From a candidate division FCPU426 bacterium (lineage in GTDB: Bacteria; Oederibacteriota; Muellerivitia; Muellerivitales; Muellerivitaceae): a stretch of 64,000 nucleotides of DNA. The stretch covers positions 601-64,600 of the forward strand of contig PLZG01000086.1 in assembly GCA_003152075.1 (NCBI GenBank), given 5' to 3'. Of this stretch, positions 1 to 8,587 are shown piece after piece (position 1 is the stretch's first letter; every line of letters begins with the position of its first letter). Position numbers and translations under genes: made by a program. The notes under the pieces were generated by a model. It saw only the letters and a list, made by a program, of their open reading frames with translations, searched no databases and was not told the DNA's origin.

Positions 1-2214
1 CGTACCTTAGGTAATTCAGTTATCAACCTTCAAGTCGAAGAAAACGTTTCTAAGGCTCTTCATGAATTGGGCCTGACCTTGGAAGAGCTTCGGGAAGTTG
101 AGATTGACGCGGGTTTAGGCAATGGGGGATTGGGCCGACTCGCCGCCTGTTTCATGGATTCCCTGGCGACCCTTCAAATCCCGGCCTACGGTTATGGCAT
201 CCGGTACGATTATGGTATTTTTCGCCAAAAAATCGTCCGAGGTTACCAAGTGGAGGAGCCGGACGAGTGGTTGAGCCATGAAAATGCCTGGGAAGTGGCC
301 CGGCATGAATACACCTACCGAATCCGTTTCGGGGGAAAGGTGGCCCAGCGTACCAACCGAAACGGAAAACAAGTTTTTGAGTGGGTCGAGACGGAAGACG
401 TTTTGGCCATGGCTTATGACACTCCGATTCCGGGTTATGGGAACAAGACCGTCAATAATTTACGGCTGTGGTCGGCGAAGGCTACCGAGGAATTTGACCT
501 GGATTTCTTCAACAAGGGAAATTATTTCGCCGCTACTTCCAAGAAAACCGAATCCGAATCCATTTCGAAAGTCCTCTATCCCAACGACAACAGTCCCGAG
601 GGCCGGGAACTGCGTTTAAAACAACAGTACTTTTTTGTGTCGGCTTCCATTCAAGACATCTTGAGGCGTTTCCGCCGGGAACACATGGATTTAAGGGAAT
701 TACCCGATGTCGCTGCTATCCAGCTGAATGACACCCATCCCACGATCGCGATCCCTGAGTTCATGCGATTGATGCTTGATGTAGAGGGGATTGAATGGGA
801 ATCGGCCTGGGAAATGACAAAAGCCCTTTTTGCCTATACCAACCATACCCTTCTTCCTGAGGCCCTGGAAAAGTGGCCTCTTACTCTTTTTGGACGCTTA
901 TTCCCCCGCCATCTTCAGATCATCCAGGAAATCAACGCCAGGTTTTTAAAAGAAGTAGCCGAACGTTACCCGGGCGACAGTGACCGTCTCCGGCGCATGT
1001 CGGTTTTCGAAGAAGGGGATTCCCATATTCGGATGGCACATTTAGCCATTGTGGGAAGCCATTCGATCAACGGCGTTTCCGCCTTGCACACCGAGCTTTT
1101 GAAATCGAACGTGGTAAAAGATTTTTATGACCTTTATCCCACCCGGTTTAACAACAAAACCAACGGGATCACCCAGCGCCGGTGGCTGAAGAAATGCAAC
1201 CCCGGCCTCGCCCAATTAATCACGTCTCGTATTGGGGACAAATGGATCACCGACCTATCTCAGTTGAAAAAGCTGGAGAAATTCGCTGACGACAAGAAGT
1301 TCCAAGAGGAGTGGCGGGATGTTAAGGAGTTTAACAAGGAAAAATTGGTTGGTTTAATCGCCGCCGAACAGCGCCTAGCGGTTAACACTGATTCCATTTT
1401 CGATGTCCAAGTGAAGCGAATTCACGAATACAAACGCCAGCTGTTGAACGCCCTTCATGCCATTGCCCTTTACCGGCGCATTAAAGCCGATCCCAAAGGT
1501 AATTTCGTTCCCCGTACCATCCTTTTTGGAGGAAAAGCGGCGCCGGGTTATTACCAGGCCAAGTTGATCATCAAGTTCATCAATTCCATTGCTGAAGTGG
1601 TTAATCAGGACCCCCAAATCAAGGGGAAACTCATGGTGGTGTTCCTTCCTAATTACCGGGTATCACTCGCGGAGAAAATCATCCCGGCAACCGATCTTTC
1701 GGAACAAATCTCCACAGCGGGAAAAGAAGCCTCCGGAACAGGGAACATGAAATTCGCCCTGAATGGTGCCCTGACGATCGGGACCCTGGACGGCGCCAAT
1801 ATCGAGATAAAGGAAGAGGTTGGTGACGAGAACATATTCATTTTTGGGTTAAAAGCCGACGAGGTTACCAAGGTTAGGAACGCCGGATACAACCCCCGCG
1901 AATTTTATGAAAAGTCGTCCGAACTGAAGGGCGTCATGGATTTAATCGCTAGTGGCTTTTTCTCGCCGGAGAATCCAGGGCTTTTCCAACCAATTTATGA
2001 CACGCTCATGAACCATGACGAATACATGTTGATGGCTGATTTCGACGCTTATTTAGAATGTCAGGAAAAGGTGTCGGAACTTTACCGGGATCAGACTAAA
2101 TGGACCCGTATGGCCATCTTGAATGTGGCTCGGATGGGAAAATTCTCCAGCGACCGATCCATCCAGGAATATTGCGACGATATTTGGCAGGTGAAGCCTG
2201 TTAAGATTGAGTAG
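1..2214 (+). CDS. glgP: glycogen/starch phosphorylase, 5' truncated by window edge
   Basis: Glycogen phosphorylase (GT35) releases glucose-1-phosphate from alpha-1,4-glucans using PLP in the cytoplasm. The frame is open from base 1 and reads RTLGNSVINL, the conserved segment that follows the start of the phosphorylase core, so the track start (TTG at 67) is only an artefact of the edge. About 90 N-terminal residues are probably missing. Visible family motifs are DAGLGNGGLGRLAACFMDS, QLNDTHP, FNNKTNGITQRRWL, VQVKRIHEYKRQLLN and the PLP-lysine region GKEASGTGNMKFALNGALT near residue 550 of the track ORF. The stop codon abuts the stop of the convergent zapA-like gene with no base between them. 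Function is confident; allosteric behaviour cannot be read. Confidence 0.96.
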   Translation, partial: RTLGNSVINLQVEENVSKALHELGLTLEELREVEIDAGLGNGGLGRLAACFMDSLATLQIPAYGYGIRYDYGIFRQKIVRGYQVEEPDEWLSHENAWEVARHEYTYRIRFGGKVAQRTNRNGKQVFEWVETEDVLAMAYDTPIPGYGNKTVNNLRLWSAKATEEFDLDFFNKGNYFAATSKKTESESISKVLYPNDNSPEGRELRLKQQYFFVSASIQDILRRFRREHMDLRELPDVAAIQLNDTHPTIAIPEFMRLMLDVEGIEWESAWEMTKALFAYTNHTLLPEALEKWPLTLFGRLFPRHLQIIQEINARFLKEVAERYPGDSDRLRRMSVFEEGDSHIRMAHLAIVGSHSINGVSALHTELLKSNVVKDFYDLYPTRFNNKTNGITQRRWLKKCNPGLAQLITSRIGDKWITDLSQLKKLEKFADDKKFQEEWRDVKEFNKEKLVGLIAAEQRLAVNTDSIFDVQVKRIHEYKRQLLNALHAIALYRRIKADPKGNFVPRTILFGGKAAPGYYQAKLIIKFINSIAEVVNQDPQIKGKLMVVFLPNYRVSLAEKIIPATDLSEQISTAGKEASGTGNMKFALNGALTIGTLDGANIEIKEEVGDENIFIFGLKADEVTKVRNAGYNPREFYEKSSELKGVMDLIASGFFSPENPGLFQPIYDTLMNHDEYMLMADFDAYLECQEKVSELYRDQTKWTRMAILNVARMGKFSSDRSIQEYCDDIWQVKPVKIE

Positions 2215-3015
2215 TTATTCCAGGATCGCGTCGATCTTTTTAAAAAGGGCGTGAAGTTTTTCCTCGGTCGGAAGGAAGTTTTCCACGGTAGGCGGAGGAG
2301 GGGTTTTGGGGGCCGGTGGGGGAGTCTGTTTAGCTTTCTCCAGTGCTTCCCGGACCTGCTTGAATTCCGAGTTCATTTTGTCGCCCTTTGCCCTTAAGTC
2401 CTGAATCTCACCCTGGGCTTCCTCGTTTAAGCCCTGTGCCTCGGCGAAATCCTGTTTAAGCTCCTCGAGTTGGGACTGGGTCTGAATAAGATCGGTTTTT
2501 AACCTTTCCGTTTCCTTGTTCAAGTCCGCTATCTTCCGTTTCGCGACATCCAATTCTTCCCTGGCTTTATCCACCTCGGGTTTAAGCTCGCTAGATTTCT
2601 TGGCGGAATCCTCAAATTCTTTTTTTAGTTTAGCGGACTCGGCGGCGGACTCTTCGGCCCTTTTCTTGTTTTCGACAGCCTCGGCCTTGTATTGGTCCAA
2701 ATGTTCTTTCAGCTCCATGGTGTGCTTCAAGGAACCATCCGAGGACTTTTTCATCTCCAATAGGCTTTTTTCCAATGTCTCAATGAGCCTGATGTTCTCC
2801 GCCTTGCTTTTCTCGAGGCGGTGTAACTCATCGGCGATGTTCATGGAGGCGAGGATGGCAACCTTGGCCGCAGGGGCGGAGGATTTCTTTCCTATTTCAT
2901 TCATTTTCAAATCCACGTATTTTGCCAAGTCGGAAATGTACTGGGGATCGGCCTCGCCCTTCATCGTATATTCATTTCCATATATGTTGACCGTAACCGA
3001 CTTTTTCTCGCCCAT
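2215..3015 (-). CDS. zapA: ZapA-like cell division protein with long coiled-coil extension
   Basis: The first ~75 residues match ZapA, which binds and bundles FtsZ at the division ring: VTVNIYGNEYTMKGEADPQY, then a helix with KVAILASMNIADELHRLEK. Typical ZapA is about 100 residues; this one has 266. Residues ~75-220 are a highly charged predicted coiled coil. A proline-rich linker (PPPAPKTPPPP) follows, then a short amphipathic C-terminal helix. The gene is last in a minus-strand set pheT, zapB-like, zapA, the usual genomic partner order for zapA in many bacteria. The ATG is preceded by a GAAGG-type ribosome site. ZapA identity of the N-terminus is fairly sure; the function of the extension is unknown. 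Confidence 0.8.
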   Translation of the reverse strand: MGEKKSVTVNIYGNEYTMKGEADPQYISDLAKYVDLKMNEIGKKSSAPAAKVAILASMNIADELHRLEKSKAENIRLIETLEKSLLEMKKSSDGSLKHTMELKEHLDQYKAEAVENKKRAEESAAESAKLKKEFEDSAKKSSELKPEVDKAREELDVAKRKIADLNKETERLKTDLIQTQSQLEELKQDFAEAQGLNEEAQGEIQDLRAKGDKMNSEFKQVREALEKAKQTPPPAPKTPPPPTVENFLPTEEKLHALFKKIDAILE

Positions 3016-3019
3016 GTGA

Positions 3020-3337
3020 TTAGCCTTCCAGTTTTAATTCTTTGGAGAGGGACTCGATTCGAACTAAGTTGATTTTTACTTGCCTCAGGTCTTGTATGGC
3101 CTCATCGTACTGCTTTCGAAGTTTTTGGAGCTCCTCGGAAGAATCCGTTGAGCCTTCTTTGGCGTTTTCGTTAGTGTCTTTCAGCTGATTTTTAAGCTGG
3201 ATGTTTTCCTTCATGAGTTGGCCGTTGGCGTTGCGAAGCTTGACAATAGCCTCAAGCAAGCCATTGATACGTTTTTCCAGGCCTTCCCATTGGATTTTGG
3301 GGTCTTTGGTGGTCGAGAAAAGTTCATCGGAGGACAA
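3020..3337 (-). CDS. small coiled-coil protein, ZapB-like
   Basis: This 105-residue, soluble protein has no signal peptide and is almost wholly predicted coiled coil: residues ~18-55 carry leucine/asparagine heptads (GLLEAIVKLRNANGQLMKEN) and a second helix follows a Ser/Thr-rich break. Size, composition and position between pheT and zapA suggest a ZapB-like division-ring partner, but coiled coils are easily confused, so this is inference. The start is TTG with GAGGT seven bases upstream. The reading frame overlaps the last 14 bases of pheT, and only 4 bases separate it from the zapA-like gene, so the three are probably translationally coupled. Confidence 0.7.
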   Translation of the reverse strand: MSSDELFSTTKDPKIQWEGLEKRINGLLEAIVKLRNANGQLMKENIQLKNQLKDTNENAKEGSTDSSEELQKLRKQYDEAIQDLRQVKINLVRIESLSKELKLEG

Positions 3338-5732
3338 TGGTGTACCTCGTTTTCAAGTGATCGACAATTTTGGAAACCCGATCGGTAACTTCCTGGTCGG
3401 TCAAGGTGCGGTTCTCGTCCAGAAAATGCAACCGATAGGCCAGGCTTCTGGTGCCGGTCGTAAGATTTGTTCCTCGGTAAAGGTCAAACAAATGGATATT
3501 CACTAACTCAGGCCCGCCAATTTCCTGTATCGCCCCTGCCACCTGTAGAGATGTTACACCATCGGGAACCACCAGGGCAATGTCCCTCCAAGCGGATGGA
3601 AATTTTGGGAGAGGGCGATAACTTTTTGCTCCTCGCGCGGTTTGAATAAGGGCCTCCATTTCCAACTCCAGCCCAAAACAAGGAACGGAAATGTCATATT
3701 CCTTCAATGCTTTTGGATTTATCGCACCGCCCCAAAGCAAGAGTTTGCCGGATCCATTCCTGACTTGGAAACTTTGAATTTGCTGGTAGGGGGCGGGGCA
3801 TTGTCCAAATTTCCATTGAAGGCCAAGGAGACGAAGATGGCCGACTAGGGTTTCGACCAAACCCTTGATGTCGTAAAAATCCGATTTGCGCTCCTGGTCA
3901 TGCCATTCACCGGGTAATTTCCCGGCGAACAGGGCCGCCAATTGTGTTTTTTCGGAAGGCGTTCCTCCGGTGACGGGGCTGAAAACTTTGTTTAACTCAT
4001 AAAGGGCCACGCTTTCCTGTTGGTGGGCTAGGTTCAATTGAACATTCGCCAGTAGAGATGGAAGCAGAGTCGGCCGCAAAACCCTTTGGTCATCAGCGAT
4101 GGGATTCGCGACTTCTTGGAAATGTTGTAGTGGATGGTCCGGGGCGAGTTTAAGCTTTTGCGGGTAAGTAGAGGGCAAAAAGCTGGAGTTGACGGCCTCA
4201 TAAAAACCGGCTTGGTGAAGAATGAAACGGATTTCCTTTTCAAAAGGTATGTTGGATTCAATCGGGGTGAGGTCGGAAGGGATATGGGGCGCAACCACGG
4301 GTATATGTTCATATCCGCTTAAACGGGCTATCTCCTCAATTAGGTCGATTTCGCGAGTCAAATCGAGTCGGTAGCTAGGACCCTCTATAGTTAATGTTTT
4401 CGACGAGGGTGTGCCTTTGATTTTACAGCCTAAGCCTTTCAATATTTGAATTTGAGCTTTAGGGGCTATTTGGGTTCCCAATAAGGCATTGGCCCGGGAA
4501 GGGCGGAAGCTGATTTTGAGTGGCTTTAAGTTTTGGGTCGAAACTACTCCAACACCCTTGGCCAGCTGTCCCCCCGCAACTTCAAGAATTAAGGCGGTGG
4601 CACGGTCTAAGGCTTTTAAAACCCCGGTTGGATCCACGCCCCGCTCAAACCGGTAGGAAGAATCGGTTGAGATTCCCAATTGACGGGCGGTTTTTCGGAC
4701 ACTCCCAGGAAGAAACAAAGCGGATTCGAGAAGGATGCTTTGGGTTTGGTCCGTTACTTGGGAATTACTTCCGCCCATGATTCCGGCCAAGGCAACGGGC
4801 CGGCCGGCATCGGCGATAACCAACATTTCTTCTTTCAACTCCCGTTCCGTATTGTCCAATAGGGGGATCTTTTCGCCAGGCTTAGTCTTGCGAACAATGA
4901 TTTGTGAACCGTGGATTTGTTTCAGGTCAAAAGCGTGTAGGGGTTGTCCTGTTTCGAGCAGTACGTAGTTGGTTATGTCCACGATGTTGTTGATGGACCG
5001 TTGTCCCAACTTTTCCAGGGTTTGTGACAACCACTTTGGGGAGGGACCTACCTTGACCCCTTCGATGACACGGCAGGTATAGAGATGACAGAGGTCCTTG
5101 GCGTCGATAGTGACCTTGGCTAATTTAGAAATAGCCCGGGAGCTTTCTTTAAGTTTTTTGACCGATGGGGAAGTAACCGGTTTTTGAAATATCGCGCCAA
5201 TTTCACGGGCCACCCCCAGATGGCTCAAAAGGTCAGCGCGGTTAGGAGTGATTTCCAATTCAAAGAGGGCGTCGGGCAGGCCCAGAGCTTCTAGGATGTT
5301 GCCACCGATGGGGGTGTCGGGGGGGAGGATGAGGATGCCCTCGGCGTCTTCGGCCAGACCCAGTTCTTTAGCCGAACAAAGCATTCCAAAGGACTCGACG
5401 CCACGAATTTTAGCTTCTTTTATTTCAAAGTTACCCGGCAGAATTGCCCCCACTTTAGCGAGAGGAACCTTTTGTCCAGGGGCGATGTTCTTGGCCCCGC
5501 AAACTACTTGAAGGGTTTCCTTCCCAGTGTTGACTTTGGTGATGGAGAGTCGGTCCGCTTGGGGATGTTTTTCGACGGATAAAAGCTCGGCCACAATCAC
5601 GCCATTGATGTCCTTGCCCAAGTGTTTGACGTTCGCCACTTCCACTCCGGCGTGGATAAGCCTCTCCACGACTTTTTCGAAAGGTTCTTTGATAGGGACG
5701 TATTTTTTGAGCCAGTTGTAAGAAATGAGCAT
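3324..5732 (-). CDS. pheT: phenylalanine--tRNA ligase beta subunit
   Basis: PheT forms the (alpha-beta)2 enzyme with PheS and charges tRNA-Phe in the cytoplasm. Domains in order: N-terminal MLISYNWLKKYV, EMAP/OB-type tRNA-binding domain (DINGVIVAELLSVEKHPQADR, ~res 40-150), B3/B4 editing domain, B5 domain, catalytic-like core, and a C-terminal anticodon-binding ferredoxin fold (FPSAWRDIALVVPD to the end). With the start at 5732 the protein is 802 residues, the usual length. The track start at 5816 adds 28 residues that run through a good promoter, so the ATG at 5732 is preferred, although it has no clear Shine-Dalgarno. No pheS is adjacent; it must lie elsewhere. Confidence 0.95.
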   Translation of the reverse strand: MLISYNWLKKYVPIKEPFEKVVERLIHAGVEVANVKHLGKDINGVIVAELLSVEKHPQADRLSITKVNTGKETLQVVCGAKNIAPGQKVPLAKVGAILPGNFEIKEAKIRGVESFGMLCSAKELGLAEDAEGILILPPDTPIGGNILEALGLPDALFELEITPNRADLLSHLGVAREIGAIFQKPVTSPSVKKLKESSRAISKLAKVTIDAKDLCHLYTCRVIEGVKVGPSPKWLSQTLEKLGQRSINNIVDITNYVLLETGQPLHAFDLKQIHGSQIIVRKTKPGEKIPLLDNTERELKEEMLVIADAGRPVALAGIMGGSNSQVTDQTQSILLESALFLPGSVRKTARQLGISTDSSYRFERGVDPTGVLKALDRATALILEVAGGQLAKGVGVVSTQNLKPLKISFRPSRANALLGTQIAPKAQIQILKGLGCKIKGTPSSKTLTIEGPSYRLDLTREIDLIEEIARLSGYEHIPVVAPHIPSDLTPIESNIPFEKEIRFILHQAGFYEAVNSSFLPSTYPQKLKLAPDHPLQHFQEVANPIADDQRVLRPTLLPSLLANVQLNLAHQQESVALYELNKVFSPVTGGTPSEKTQLAALFAGKLPGEWHDQERKSDFYDIKGLVETLVGHLRLLGLQWKFGQCPAPYQQIQSFQVRNGSGKLLLWGGAINPKALKEYDISVPCFGLELEMEALIQTARGAKSYRPLPKFPSAWRDIALVVPDGVTSLQVAGAIQEIGGPELVNIHLFDLYRGTNLTTGTRSLAYRLHFLDENRTLTDQEVTDRVSKIVDHLKTRYTIVLR

Positions 5733-5784
5733 AGGGTTCCGGGTTCGGGGGATAAAAAGGCGAAAATCCGTTTGAATTTCAAGA

Positions 5785-5813
5785 AGTTTAGAGTAGACCC
5801 TAGAACGTGTCAA
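5785..5813 (-). promoter_or_regulatory. sigma70-type promoter for pheT operon
   Basis: On the minus strand TTGACA (perfect -35) is followed after 17 bases by TAAACT (4/6 to TATAAT). Transcription would begin near 5778, about 45 bases before the ATG chosen for pheT, which supports that start. Confidence 0.65.
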
Positions 5814-5905
5814 CAACAGCTAACGGTTGTTTTTTGATGATTTTGAGGTGTTGAATCCCTTAAGCTGTCGGCTATCAGTGGTTAATAAATTCACGAAAGG
5901 TGGTG

Positions 5906-7007
5906 ATGAGATTGGCGTTATTTGATTTGGACGTCAAGTCTCTGGAGAGAAAGTTTACCGAAGTGAGGGATCATCTTTGACCCCGCTCAAACCAAGCGGG
6001 AAATAGAGAGGCTCGAGGCGCAGACAACCCAGCCCGAATTTTGGAATAACCCCAAAGAGGCCCAACAAGTCACCGGCCAGTTGGCCCGGTTGAAAGATAC
6101 CATGGCCTTGGTGCAGGATTTTGAGAAGCAATACCACGACCTGCTCGCCTGCAATGAACTTCTGAAAGAACAGCACGATCCCAGTTTGATCGCCGAGATG
6201 GAACAAACCTTCAATAAGTTCGAGACCGATTACCGAAAATTCGAGTTGAAGCGTAATTTCACAGGCAAGTACGATTTCAACAACGCTTACGTTTCCATTC
6301 ATCCTGGCGCCGGGGGAACCGAAAGTCAGGATTGGGCCTCCATGCTCCTACGCATGTACCTGCGGTGGATGGAGTCCAAGGGTTATGAAGTTGATACCAT
6401 GGACTACCAGGTTGCCGATGAGGCGGGCATCAAATCCGTTTCCCTTTTTGTGAAGGGCCCTTGGGCCTATGGCTTTCTAAAGGTTGAAAAAGGTGTTCAC
6501 CGGCTCGTCCGTATTTCCCCCTTTGACGCCAACAAACGACGGCACACTTCTTTTTCTTCCGTGGATGTCATGCCTGAAGTCGATGACGTTGAGTTTGAGA
6601 TGCGTTGGGATGACATTAAGCTTGATACTTTCCGGTCCGGTGGCAAGGGCGGACAGAACGTCAACAAGGTCGAAACCGCCGTTCGCTTGACACACATTCC
6701 CACGGGGTTGATTGTGGCTTGCCAAACCCAACGTTCCCAATTGCAGAACAAAGAGCAAGCTTTGAAGATGTTGAAGGCCAAATTGTTCCAGTATTATCAG
6801 GACATCCACGACGAGGAAATGGCCAAGGTGGCTGGGGCCAAGAAAAAGATTGAGTGGGGAAGTCAGATCAGGTCCTACGTTTTCCAGCCCTATCAAATGG
6901 TCAAGGATCACCGCACGAATGCCGAAACCGCTCAGATTAGCGCCGTAATGGATGGTGACCTAGATATGTTCATTGAGGCGGGGTTGAAGGCCAAGTTAAT
7001 TGACTAG
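5906..7007 (+). CDS. prfB: peptide chain release factor 2, made by programmed +1 frameshift
   Basis: RF2 recognises UGA/UAA and triggers peptide release. Translation starts at ATG 5906 (AAAGG five bases upstream) and runs 24 codons ([20 protein letters not shown]...) to an in-frame TGA at 5978. A +1 shift on CTT-TGA-C enters the frame beginning GAC at 5979, which continues unbroken to 7007. The joined product is 366 residues, matching RF2 of other bacteria. The tripeptide anticodon region ([15 protein letters not shown]) and the GGQ loop ([19 protein letters not shown]) are intact. The track ORF (6081) is only the downstream part. lysS follows after 44 bases, a common prfB-lysS pairing. Confidence 0.96.
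5966..5981 (+). promoter_or_regulatory. prfB autoregulatory +1 frameshift site
   Basis: The slip codon and stop are CTT TGA C, identical to the E. coli prfB site. An internal Shine-Dalgarno-like AGGGA lies four bases before CTT; E. coli has AGGGGG three bases before it. Scarce RF2 slows termination at UGA and favours the shift, giving negative feedback. Confidence 0.93.
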
Positions 7008-7051
7008 ATTAAAGATGTTATACTGAGCGACCTTTTGGGAGAAATGAACAA

Positions 7052-8560
7052 ATGTCTGAATTAAACGAATTCATCAAGGTTCGGCTGGATAAGCTCAAAG
7101 CCATGAAAGAAAAGGGAATCAATCCCTACCCTTCGGCAGCTTTTGACGTTACCCACCATTCGGCTGAACTCTTGGAAAAATACAAGGATCTTCAACCTGG
7201 GGAGCACAAAGAAGAGGTAAAAGTTTCTATCGCGGGACGGCTCATGACAATCCGAGACATGGGTAAGAGCTCTTTCGCTCATGTAATGGACGGGCAGGGA
7301 AAAATCCAGATCTACGTCAAAAAGGATGGGGTTGGGGAAAAATCCTACGAAATCTTCAAACTGTTGGACTTGGGTGACATCATTGGGGTCAAGGGATTCC
7401 CTTTTAAGACCAAAACAGGTGAAGCTTCTATTCACGTGGAGTCATTTCAAGTGCTCAGCAAGTCCTTGCATCCTTTGCCCGAGAAGTGGCATGGTCTGAC
7501 CGACGTTGAGGCCCGGTACCGCCATCGTTACGTTGATTTGATCGTCAATGATGATGTGCGTAAAACCTTCGAGACCCGTTCCAAAGTAATTTCCGCTATT
7601 CGAAAACATTTAGACGGCAACGGTTTTCTTGAGGTGGAAACCCCCATGATGCATCCCATCCCCGGCGGCGCGGTCGCCCGGCCCTTCGTGACCCACCACA
7701 ACACTTTGGATATGGATTTATACCTTCGGGTGGCCCCGGAACTTTATCTCAAGCGCCTATTGGTCGGCGGTTTTGAGCGGGTCTATGAGATCAACCGCAA
7801 TTTCCGCAATGAAGGCATCAGCATCAAGCACAACCCGGAATTTACGATGCTGGAGGCCTATCAAGCCTATGGAAACAATGAAACGGTCATGACCTTAACT
7901 GAAAATCTCTTATCCGAGGCAGCCAAGGCCGCTGGGCAGGGCGTAAAAATCATGAGCGGTGAGACAGAACTGAATTTCACCCCTCCTTTCAAACGATTGC
8001 CATTGCTACATGCCTTGGAAGAAATTGGGGGGATTGAATACGAAGAGGTCACGGTTGAGGATTTGAAAAAACGGTTAAAAACGACCGCCGCCGAGATCAA
8101 GCATATCGATTCTCTTTCCAAGGCTGAATTGGCCTACCTTCTTTTTGGGGAATTGGTTGAGCCTCATTTGATCCAACCCACCTTTATCACTGATTTTCCA
8201 GTTGAAGTTTCCCCTCTCTCGAAAGCAAAGGAAGACAATCTTGCTTTGACGGAGCGTTTCGAGCTTTTTGTTCTTGGCCGTGAAATCGCCAATGGTTTCT
8301 CCGAATTAAACGACCCCGTTGACCAACGGAGGCGATTTGAGAAGCAAGTGGAACTCCGTAAAGCCGGGGATGAAGAGGGGATGTTTTTGGACGAGGATTA
8401 CATTCTGGCTCTTTCTTACGGGATGCCCCCGGCGGGTGGGGTGGGAATTGGCATCGACCGTCTACTGATGCTTTTAACCAATAGTCCTTCCATACGTGAC
8501 GTCATTCTTTTCCCTCTTCTTCGTCAAAGAGACAACGAAGAAAAAATGATTTTTGAATAA
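7052..8560 (+). CDS. lysS: lysine--tRNA ligase, class II
   Basis: LysS charges tRNA-Lys with lysine in the cytoplasm. The 502-residue product is the normal size. An N-terminal OB-fold anticodon-binding domain covers ~res 55-150 (VSIAGRLMTIRDMGKSSFAH). The class II catalytic core follows with motif 1 (YRHRYVDLIVND ... EVETPMM), motif 2 (FERVYEINRNFRNEGIS, HNPEFTMLEAYQAY) and motif 3 (GVGIGIDRLLMLLTN). Start ATG 7052 has GGGAGA upstream. It is followed after 27 bases by the lolC/lolE gene, so prfB, lysS and the lol genes may be co-transcribed. Confidence 0.97.
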   Translation: MSELNEFIKVRLDKLKAMKEKGINPYPSAAFDVTHHSAELLEKYKDLQPGEHKEEVKVSIAGRLMTIRDMGKSSFAHVMDGQGKIQIYVKKDGVGEKSYEIFKLLDLGDIIGVKGFPFKTKTGEASIHVESFQVLSKSLHPLPEKWHGLTDVEARYRHRYVDLIVNDDVRKTFETRSKVISAIRKHLDGNGFLEVETPMMHPIPGGAVARPFVTHHNTLDMDLYLRVAPELYLKRLLVGGFERVYEINRNFRNEGISIKHNPEFTMLEAYQAYGNNETVMTLTENLLSEAAKAAGQGVKIMSGETELNFTPPFKRLPLLHALEEIGGIEYEEVTVEDLKKRLKTTAAEIKHIDSLSKAELAYLLFGELVEPHLIQPTFITDFPVEVSPLSKAKEDNLALTERFELFVLGREIANGFSELNDPVDQRRRFEKQVELRKAGDEEGMFLDEDYILALSYGMPPAGGVGIGIDRLLMLLTNSPSIRDVILFPLLRQRDNEEKMIFE

Positions 8561-8587
8561 CAGTCCCGCCTTTTGGAGTGAAATTCA

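Noticed and set aside
2516-3019. 167-residue plus-strand ORF opposite the zapA-like gene
   Set aside because: Ser/Phe-rich shadow of a coiled-coil gene.
5733-5816. N-terminal extension of pheT in the ORF track
   Set aside because: It runs through a TTGACA/TAAACT promoter, and MLISYNWLKKYV at 5732 is the family start.
5906-5980. prfB as a frameshifted pseudogene
   Set aside because: The break is CTT TGA C at codon 25, the known programmed site, and both parts are intact.
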